The position numbers and the translations under genes are program-made. This document shows positions 57,123 to 64,000 of a stretch of DNA of 64,000 bases, piece after piece. Within the stretch, counting starts at the first letter, position 1. Each line of letters starts with the position of its first letter. The stretch is from Linum tenue. Taxonomy: Eukaryota; Streptophyta; Magnoliopsida; Malpighiales; Linaceae. The notes below the pieces were generated by a model, which saw only the letters and a list, made by a program, of their open reading frames with translations, did not search any database and was not told the DNA's origin. The stretch covers positions 23,510,188-23,574,187 of the forward strand of contig CAMGYJ010000004.1 of NCBI GenBank assembly GCA_946122785.1, written 5' to 3'.

Positions 57123-57932
57123 ATCATAGATCCCAATGGCTGCTACAATAGGTGGGGGTATCCACAACCACCCGAATGGGGGTACCCCAGAGCTTCATGG
57201 AGTGAACATGAAGGGGGAAGCCAAGGATCCGTGTTCTATTACCAACCCCCCTTCCAAGAAGAACAACCATACCATTGGGGGTATGAAGAGACTTCCCCAT
57301 ATCAACAAGGTTTCCCTCCACAACCCGAGGAGAAATCCAAGTTGGAGCTGGCCATGGAAGCTTTCATGGGACAATCATCGAGACCATGTGCCACTCCACA
57401 ACGGGAGCCAAAGAGCAAATTAGAGCTCATGGTGGAGCGATTCGCCCGGGGCACCAATGAAGGGTGCTCTAGCAAGGACCTCCCAATCGCCAACCCTATC
57501 GACTCAATCTTTCTTCAGGAGGCGGAGGAGCTTCGTCGACGCATGGAGAGGCTAGGAGGGCTTGTAGAGCAAGCATGTGCACAACTTACTCACAATCGCC
57601 TCCCACCATTGGAAGAAAGAGAGGAAGTCGAAGAGGCGAGCCATGATGATTTTGGAAGAACGAGCTCCGACATGGATTTGCAACCCCTTCCTCCTCCCGG
57701 TTTGACACTAGAAGAGAAAGTGGCACGAGCTTGTGAAAGCTATCGCCTCTCATTATTGGAGGAGAAAGAAGAGGTTGAAGGGGCGCTCAATTACAACCGT
57801 GTGGAGCTAGAAGAACTCACCTCGGAGAGCTCCCGTTGTGAGGATGGACAAGAAGGTTGCATTGATGACTCCCATCACTTTCCCCTTTTCGAAAGCAACT
57901 TTGAAGATCAAGACACGAGTGAGGAGGAGTAA
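57123..57932 (+). pseudogene. LARD ORF a: acidic, repeat-containing protein of unknown function
   Basis: The best frame (ATA-GAT-CCC from 57126, open to TAA at 57930-57932) begins where an ATG appears to have become ATA; an out-of-frame ATG at 57119 gives only ten codons. Seen: aromatic/Pro-rich N-terminus (WGYPQPPEWGYP), two KSKLEL(A/M)(M/V)E repeats, an acidic middle with LEEREEVEEA and LLEEKEEVEGA repeats, acidic C-terminus. Similar ORFs occur in other plant LARDs in my recollection; function unknown. Confidence 0.55.
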
Positions 57933-57986
57933 GAGAATCCCTTCTAAGACCTTGTATTGCATTTTGCCCTTAAATTCGTGCTTGAA

Positions 57987-58499
57987 GACATGAATGGGAA
58001 GAACGAAGAAGTGGTTGAAGAGGAGGAAGTGAGCATTGACGAGGAGGAAGATCTTGGGTGTTCCTATTGGGAGGAATCAAATTTTGAAGAAGGAAGGAAG
58101 GTTGAAGATGAAGAAGAAGGTGCAAGTGGAGTCCAAGATAAGGACAAGGTCGAGGTGGATGAAGCATCCACAAGTTACGAGGGCTATGAAAGCTTTCCAC
58201 CCGACCTTGATGCGCTTTTGGAGAAGGACCCGTTTGCGGCTCTTTGCCAAGCCAAGGAAAAACCATCGACGATTCCTCTTGGTGGATGCGATGGTGGTAA
58301 AGCGATGATGCATTACAGGGTGTGGGGAAAAGAGAAAGAAGGAGAAGGAAAGAAGGAGATGTCTCGTAGGTGGAGCCTCAAAGTCGATCAAGTTCACGAG
58401 CCCTCAATCATGGATTTTTCCAATGCTCGTGACTTGAGACATCACCTCACCGATGAGAACCTCAAGTTCACAGAGGTTCTTGGGTGGGCCGAATCTTGA
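57987..58499 (+). CDS. LARD ORF b: acidic protein of unknown function
   Basis: Open frame through 57957-58499 in the same frame as ORF a and only about 25 bp after it, so the two may be one ORF split by a TAA; first good ATG at 57990 (MNGKNEEVVEEEEVS). Glu/Asp-rich for about 80 residues, then FAALCQAKEKPS and a basic KEKEGEGKKEMSRRWS segment, then NARDLRHHLTDENLKF. No recognised domain. TGA at 58497-58499. Confidence 0.5.
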   Translation, partial: DMNGKNEEVVEEEEVSIDEEEDLGCSYWEESNFEEGRKVEDEEEGASGVQDKDKVEVDEASTSYEGYESFPPDLDALLEKDPFAALCQAKEKPSTIPLGGCDGGKAMMHYRVWGKEKEGEGKKEMSRRWSLKVDQVHEPSIMDFSNARDLRHHLTDENLKFTEVLGWAES

Positions 58500-58740
58500 A
58501 GAGCAACCGTCCGGCTCATGAAGTTAAAGAAGCGCTTGGTGGGAGGCAACCCATATACCATCGGTTTGTTTTCTTTCCGCTCAGATAAGAAGACCATTGA
58601 AGAGATTTTGGTGGTGTTTTGGACGTGACCACGCTCTTCCGGATCTCACCCGCCCTCCGCTCCCGAGCACAAACATTCACAACTTGACCGGTAACATCGT
58701 TCTATCCCCTTCTTTTCCGCCATTGAGGGCAATGTCGAGC

Positions 58741-58768
58741 TTAAGTGTGTGTGTGTGGGGGGGGGGGG
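58741..58768 (+). promoter_or_regulatory. G-rich box of the LARD
   Basis: TTAAGTGTGTGTGTG followed by a long run of G, preceded by ATTGAGGGCAATGTCGAGC as in the complete Athila at 45770-45787. Slippage-prone. Confidence 0.7.
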
Positions 58769-58817
58769 GGTAGTCTATTATGCATGTGCGTGTGAATGTT
58801 TGGTGTGATTTTGAATG

Positions 58818-58866
58818 CTTGGAGCCTAGTTGTATGCCCAAATTTTCAAAATTTGAGGGCTCCAAG
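58818..58866 (+). ncRNA. Conserved nested stem-loop, LARD copy
   Basis: Outer stem CTTGGAGCC (58818-58826) with GGCTCCAAG (58858-58866); inner AAATTTT with AAAATTT. Loop sequence differs from the Athila copy at 45843, while both stems are kept. Cis-acting RNA structure is the inference. Confidence 0.6.
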
Positions 58867-59175
58867 CATAACAACTTCTACATTTGCATGATCATAGTGG
58901 CACCTTGTGGTGATTTGTTTTGAATCGCGTGGTTATTAGCATTGTCTATGGATGATTTGCCTGAGATTATGTGCAACCTATAATGACGACTGCGACTTGT
59001 ATTAGGTTTGTGCATAGGTCCATGTACCGCTACTTCGACTGTTTGAAACAATCTCTAGCGGATTGGTTTTGGTGGAAGCAAAGGTCTAAAACTAAATTAC
59101 TTTGCAAAGGTAAAATGGATTTGACTCTAGTTGAGAAAACTTCACCCAGGAGTTGCTCCCCCTAGCTAACAATTA

Positions 59176-60674
59176 TGACTTGAAGAGTCGAACGACTGTG
59201 TGTGGTTAGGGGGTCATAAACCGCAGGGAAGTCTAACAAGCATCCAAAGCTACATGACACGCCAAAACACAACACCAAACTGCGACCAAGTGTAATCGCA
59301 GTCCAGGAATGCAGTAACAGCCAAGTTCTATTATCAACCCGGGGTCTAGATCTACTGCTTACTCCATGATTATCTATTATCTAGCCAACTAAGTCGAGTG
59401 ATTGTTGTTTAAAGCAAAAGCAGTAAGAAAGCAGGAAATGGTTCGGTTTTCTAAAGCAGGAAAGAGTCAATCGGGAACGAGTCCCCCTAGCTCCTTAGTT
59501 AGGTTCAATTGTAATTACCCTGGGTTGATTTACTGTTGATTAGACTGCGGAAGATCCGACAGTAGCTTGGAATCTCTTAAGCTGACCAAGCCCTCTCAGT
59601 CTAACTACCCGGCAGACGACTAGTCTTCACCGGGATAGAAAGCTGAAGCAATGAGCACAGAACTCCACTACTGGAATTGGATTCCAGTACAAAGCAGTAA
59701 ACTGGCTAACTCTCGTATAACCAATCTCCTACTATCGAATGAAGAGACTCTAACAACCTAATCAGATTCTATCTATCTCAGGTTGCAGCAGAAATCAAGA
59801 AAAGCTGATCAGACTTCAATCAATTCAATAAAACATGCATCATTCGATTAAAACCAAACAGTATAATCATCCCAAGTCATTACAATCAAATCCCTAACAC
59901 ATGGAACTAGGGTTCTTCATACCCAAGTGAGAGAAGGGCTCTACTCCATAGAGAGAGAGAAGAAAACAGTAATTAGAGTAGTCATACTCATAAAGATGAG
60001 GAAAATCTGCTCTGGGATGATGAATTCCACTCCTATGACGATCTCCAATCTCGATTTGATGAAACCCAGCTCCAAGATAGCTTCTAGGATGTGTTCTTCG
60101 CACTTTCTCTCTATATGGCTCTGTTTTTGCTCTGAAAATCCGATTCTCTCACTTGCGGCTCGGAATTGGGTGAAAACCAAGATTTCCCGACTCACACGGG
60201 CAGGCCACACGGCCGTGTGGCTCACCCAGTTGCCCGTGTGACTCAAAACGCGGCGTATCGATTAATTGGATTTCAGGCTTCCCACACGGCCAGAGTCACA
60301 CGGCCGTGTGGGAATTCAGCCTTGCCCGTGTTTGCTCGCGCAGAATTCCACACGGCCACATTGCTCCTTCACACGGCCATGTGGAATGTATTTGTGCCCG
60401 TGTGAAGGCTCGCACAATCCCACACGGCCTCATTGGTCACTTGCACGGCCGTGTGAGGTTTGTGTGTGCCCGTGTGGCTTCCTCATCGGCTTGCCTCGCG
60501 CCCAATCTTCGTCCCATCGACCCCAAACTCGCTCCCAGGCCTCCATTCACGTACTAGGACCTGAAATATCACAAACAAGCACAACCTAGCGTGAAATCGG
60601 CCTAAAACACGAGAAACCACATCTCAAACGGTGTAAGAACAGGGGTAAAAACATGTGTAATTAACGGTCTATCA
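59176..60674 (-). repeat. 3' LTR of the second Athila element
   Basis: On the minus strand it starts TGATAGACCGTTAATTACAC (60674), as the other Athila LTR does, shares the GATTTCACGCTAGGTTGTG word, and probably ends TTCAAGTCA at 59176 (about 1.5 kb). The right-hand start is firm; the left end is chosen by the terminal TCA/CA rule and similarity to GCGAGTCA. Confidence 0.7.
60189..60480. repeat. Four nested palindromes built on CCACACGGCCGTGTGG in the second Athila LTR
   Basis: Perfect 16-bp palindrome at 60205-60220 flanked by the half-sites CACACGGGCA and TGCCCGTGTG; a second core CACACGGCCGTGTG at 60297-60310; degenerate cores near 60370-60384 and 60444-60455, each again followed by a GCCCGTGTG half-site. 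Lies about 200-490 bp into the LTR, just after an ATATTTCAGGTCC word, as in the other Athila. Confidence 0.88.
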
Positions 60675-60678
60675 AACT

Positions 60679-60691
60679 CCCCCACACTTAA
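60679..60691 (-). promoter_or_regulatory. Polypurine tract before the second Athila LTR
   Basis: Minus strand TTAAGTGTGGGGG directly before GAGTT and the LTR start at 60674; equivalent to 46715-46731. Confidence 0.8.
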
Positions 60692-62116
60692 CCGTTTGCC
60701 TGTCCCCAAGCAAACCAAGTCAGACACAAGGTAAGCTCACATATTTCAATCAACCAACATTGGGGACAGGTCATAAAGGCACAGAACACGCGAATCATAC
60801 TGGTTTTCAAACATCAACACCTGAACAACTTCAATAGCAACCTAGACAACCACCACAAAGGACATTCGAGTGCAACAAAATCGAGTAAACGAAGAGTCTC
60901 CCTTCTGTTCACCAACCAACCTAGACTTGACTCAACCACTTACTCAAAACAGTCACCTCATGCATCCAACTCAAGACATCAGAATAGAGACCGAGCAATC
61001 TAGGTCCTCACCGGGGTACAAGAGTATATAGAATATGAAAATGAATCACTCACTCTCGACCAGTGGGGTCAGGACGATTTGATGCGAAAAATGCGCATGC
61101 TACTTCTCTCAATCCCTAACATCTCTTCACCATGATGACAGCCTCTAAATGCTAGAGTTCACATATGGAGTGTCACCACTAACTAATCCGGAGGTCTTAG
61201 ACACAGGTTCAAGTGATTGGCTAGGGTCTTGGACATGGGGAAAAGGCCTTTTAGGTTGTGGAAGTATTCATAGCACAAGGTTCCACATTTCCAAACCCAC
61301 ACAATCACAGTCAAACAAACCGGTATTTCCTTTTCTGCTATTCTGCATTACTCAATATCTCAAAAGCACAAGAGCGAAGGAGGTATAAATGTTAGCATTT
61401 CCAAGCCAGACTGCTAGGAAACACTACTTACTGGGCTTTATTCAGATTTTTGGTAGTGGCTCTCTTATGCTTTCATTTTTTTTTCTTTGTTTTTCTGTCA
61501 TTTTTGTTTCATTTCTTAAGAGAGCCACCACTTCTGCACATATTTCAAACACATGCCCAACTTTTAAGCACTACCTCCAACACACTCACATTAAATCTAG
61601 CAGAAACAGCAGAGACTATGTAAAAACCACTCTGTGGAACCTTCTAAAAGATGCAAAAGGGTGATTTTTCATTATAGACCGAAAGAAAGGATAACACACG
61701 GCTCAAAGGGGTTGACTAGGGGATATGACACATCAGGACAGTCAATTTGGTCGTGGGCTAATCCTATGCCCCCATCATCTTAGCTAGTGACAACGTGAAT
61801 GCTACACATCATGGAAGAGGGATCTATCGCACAAGAAAGAAACGAGCAGGCTCAAATCTCACATGGCTACCTATATGCTCTATCTCACATTCTGATACCC
61901 TGAACTAGATGCATAAACGACTGTCAAGAACAAGTGATCAATCCAAGTCACAGTTGGTAAGCACACAGTTGAAAAACTGAACCCCTACAAAATTCTACTG
62001 CACGTCTCAGTCCTCATCATAGGTTGTCCTAGTCACAATCAAGCTGTCATGCATCAATCCGAAAACCATTCAATTCATCAATCAAAACACAGTGCCAATA
62101 TGATCAAACAGCAGTA
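60692..62116 (-). other. Non-coding 3' region of the second Athila element
   Basis: Between the stem-loop and the polypurine tract. Contains dispersed words shared with the complete Athila 3' region (for example CTCGA(C/G)TCG and CTTGTTCTTGAC-like). Short ORFs on the plus strand (61149-61664) are unsupported. Confidence 0.5.
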
Positions 62117-62164
62117 CTTGGAGCCCTCAAATCGTAAGATTCGGACAGCGGACTAGGCTCCAAG
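62117..62164 (-). ncRNA. Conserved nested stem-loop, second Athila copy
   Basis: CTTGGAGCC (62117-62125) pairs with GGCTCCAAG (62156-62164). The loop is clearly diverged from the other two copies, while the 9-bp stem is unchanged. Confidence 0.6.
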
Positions 62165-62519
62165 CACTCAAATATAGATTCCAACCGATACAAAGCACCC
62201 CCCACACTTAAGCACAACATTGCCCTCAATGGAGTAGAGGGAGAGATAAGGGGAACGATGTTACCGGATTGAAATACTGCTGGGGGACTGGAAGTGGACC
62301 AGTCAGCGAGAAACAAACGGGAAGATGGATAGTTCTGCACGAATCGAACACCAAGAACACACTAGCACACTGTGCGTTAGGGATAAGTGTTAGCCCAGAT
62401 GGCTACAAAATAAACAATCCACCAAAGATAAACAAAAACAAACGACACTAAGTTCAAGCTCCTCACATATGGAGCAAACACACAAAAGTCTAAAACGAAA
62501 AACACACTGAGATGGGCTA

Positions 62520-63902
62520 CGAGTACAGCCTACTCGTCGCCAAGGTTATCCAGGTGGATGTCGTCCATGAAGGCGTCATCACCATCAGCTCCATCATCAC
62601 CATCAGCTGGGGGAGGTGGAAGTGGAGAGTCCTCCCAGGGAGTCCTCCAGACGGGCTGCTCGCCCGGCAGCAGCTGGAGCAGGTGCTGCTGGACCTCCTG
62701 CATGCGCCTAGATCAAGCTTTCTCTCGCTCGATATGAGCCAATGTCACCCCCTGCTGGGTCGCCAGCATGTCCAGGCGCTCATCATAAGCAACCATCCTG
62801 TGCTGGTACTCGGCCTGGTGACCCGCGTACTGCTGCTGGAACTGGAGCTGCTGGTCAAGGATCTGCTGGTTCTGGAGACGCAGCTGCTCGAACTGGTAGG
62901 CGAAGTAGTCCTGCCCGGGGAAAGTGGAGCTGCCACCCCCGTACTCGAAGGTGGTGGTGCGGGGGGCAGCAACAGCATCCACCTCCTCGGGCTCCACCCT
63001 CTCATCAGCCGCACCCTCGGGAACCTCCGGCTGGACCTCCTCTGGGATCTGGGGTTGTGGAAACCCCTCGATTTACTTAACACCTCGCTCTTCCCGAAGC
63101 AGGTGCATCTTACGGATTGTATACTCGCCAAAGGCACTGGTGTCGCCCTGCTCTGTGCACCCCTGCAGGGAGATCTCGAAGTAGGATGCCAGGCGGGTGA
63201 TGAGGGGGGTGCAGTGGAGTTTCTTCAGCTCGGAAGCACTCTTGTCGAAGGTCCTCGCCACCACCGAGCCCAAGTGGAGAGGATGATCCCTCTGGCGCAT
63301 AGATTGAATGAGTTACATGGCTCGCTTGGTGATGGCGCTGGCACTGTCCGAGGCCGGAGTGTAAGACTTGGCCAGCATGTGGTGGAGGATGCGGTTGTCG
63401 AGCTGCAATGTGCTGGCCTTCGTCTTCCCCGCCGAGAAGGGACGCTGGCCTGGCCGAGCGAGGCGGGTGTACAGCGTCTGGAAGTTCACCCCCTCTGGCT
63501 CGGTGATGTAGTCCCTGTCATCGACCAGGCGAGACCGAGGGCGGTCGCCAGCTCCTGCTAGCTCATGGATCGGGGTGCACCGCCGAGCCTGAACTGGATG
63601 GCTGCTCCGTCCTTCCAATCGTCCGTGTCTGCATGCTTGAAGGTCGTGTAGAACTCAAGTACGAGCTCGTGGTAGACCTTCTCTCAAATTTGGAGGAGGC
63701 GGCGCCACGGGCGGTTGATGACTATGGCGGAGAAGTGCTCGTAGCAGTTCAGCTTCTCCAACTCGCGCTTGGACAAGCAATGATGCTGCCCAAATTTGCA
63801 GGCCAGGACGCTTTTAAAACGATCCTGGTGGGGCCCCCTTTTCAAATCTTGAATAAACGGGTGCCTGAGGTTGGGCTTCGTCATCGTCCTGCAAAAGAAC
63901 AA
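62520..63902 (-). pseudogene. Third ORF of the second Athila element, broken by stops and frameshifts
   Basis: Minus-strand homologue of 44058-45497. Recognisable pieces: KRELEKLNCYEHFSAIVINR and a LEFYTTFKHAD-like block (63690-63620), RDYITEPEGVNFQTLYTRLA (about 63500), HLGSVVARTFDKSASELKKL (about 63270), CTPLITRLASYFEISLQG (about 63210), and the Gln-rich QFEQLRLQNQQILDQQLQF near 62880. Pieces are separated by stops and frame changes, so no product is expected. Confidence 0.8.
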
Positions 63903-64000
63903 CCCAAAGTGGAACCAAGAGAGGCAAGAAAAATGTTAATCACACCCCCACACTTAAGAACAGAAAACAGCCTAACCATGGTTTCATCCATGGTTCGGGG

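Larger units (their letters stand above)
55800..59170 (+). mobile_element. Athila-type non-autonomous LTR element (LARD), right side truncated by another insertion
   Basis: LTR end GCGAGTCA at 56923, tRNA-Asp PBS at 56930-56947, two acidic ORFs without pol, then the same post-ORF box, G-rich box and stem-loop as the complete Athila. No RT or integrase. The 3' LTR is not seen; the minus-strand LTR at 59176 begins where it would be expected, so that element may have inserted here. LTR start uncertain (a TATA-like GTATAAAAAC lies at about 55826). Confidence 0.75.
59176..64000 (-). mobile_element. Second Athila element, minus strand, decayed, runs off the right edge
   Basis: Read on the minus strand: third ORF remnants (63902-62520), G-rich boxes (63957, 62211 and 60691), stem-loop, polypurine tract, then an LTR starting TGATAGACCG at 60674. 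Same order as the complete Athila but a different sub-family: LTR sequence diverged and its palindromes have another sequence. Gag and pol would lie beyond 64000. Confidence 0.85.

Noticed and set aside
62512..63561. 349-codon open frame on the plus strand
   Set aside because: It is antisense to the decayed third ORF of the minus-strand Athila, whose protein motifs are clear on the minus strand.

Overview
This is nuclear DNA from a flowering plant. The evidence is a large spliced gene encoding a plant-type TOR kinase, Athila-lineage retrotransposons whose primer-binding site matches tRNA-Asp, hAT, Mutator and Harbinger-type DNA transposons, and Helitron-like 3' ends. The TOR protein reads like a eudicot TOR, possibly an asterid; that placement is only an impression from the protein.

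Layout. 1-3282: 5' part of a decayed Ty3/gypsy element on the minus strand (LTR, gag, protease, RT; it runs off the left edge). 3283-6677: degraded host-like sequence hit by a 2.37 kb hAT-type element (3669-6036), which itself carries a 1.66 kb Mutator-like element (4165-5826). 6678-28337: the complete TOR coding gene on the minus strand. I placed 57 coding exons by eye; they join in frame to 2477 residues plus stop, and two introns use GC donors. A pyrimidine-rich 5' leader exon with its own intron is predicted up to about 29240. 29247-30697: a giant inverted repeat with a Helitron-like 3' terminus at each end, sitting directly against the TOR leader. 30709-33254: two more Helitron-like 3' ends and, between them, a Mutator-like element (31303-33090) filled with copies of the palindrome TACCATATGGTA. 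35493-52577 (candidate limits): an hAT element with a BED/hAT transposase gene, split by a 12.3 kb Athila retrotransposon (35779-48071, 1340-bp LTRs, TSD AGAAC) and again by a 913-bp Harbinger-type MITE (50556-51468, TSD TAA). 52717-53118: a fragment of the same hAT family as 3669-6036, lacking the Mutator insertion. 53119-55800: Helitron-like end, degenerate AACCCGA repeats, small hAT MITE (54587-55222). 55800-59170: an Athila-type non-autonomous element (LARD) with two acidic ORFs of unknown function. 59176-64000: the 3' half of a second, decayed Athila element on the minus strand, running off the right edge.

The only clear host gene is TOR, the master growth and nutrient kinase, and it looks intact. 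The rest is layered transposon insertions whose order can be read from their target-site duplications.

The most unusual signals are non-coding. Two Athila elements of different sub-families carry arrays of nested GC-rich palindromes at the same place in their LTRs, but with unrelated sequences (AATACCCGACCGGGTATT versus CCACACGGCCGTGTGG). The Athila-lineage elements also share a G-rich box (three copies in each of the two Athila elements, one visible in the LARD) and a conserved nested stem-loop. All coordinates were derived by reading the sequence; no alignment or search was run.
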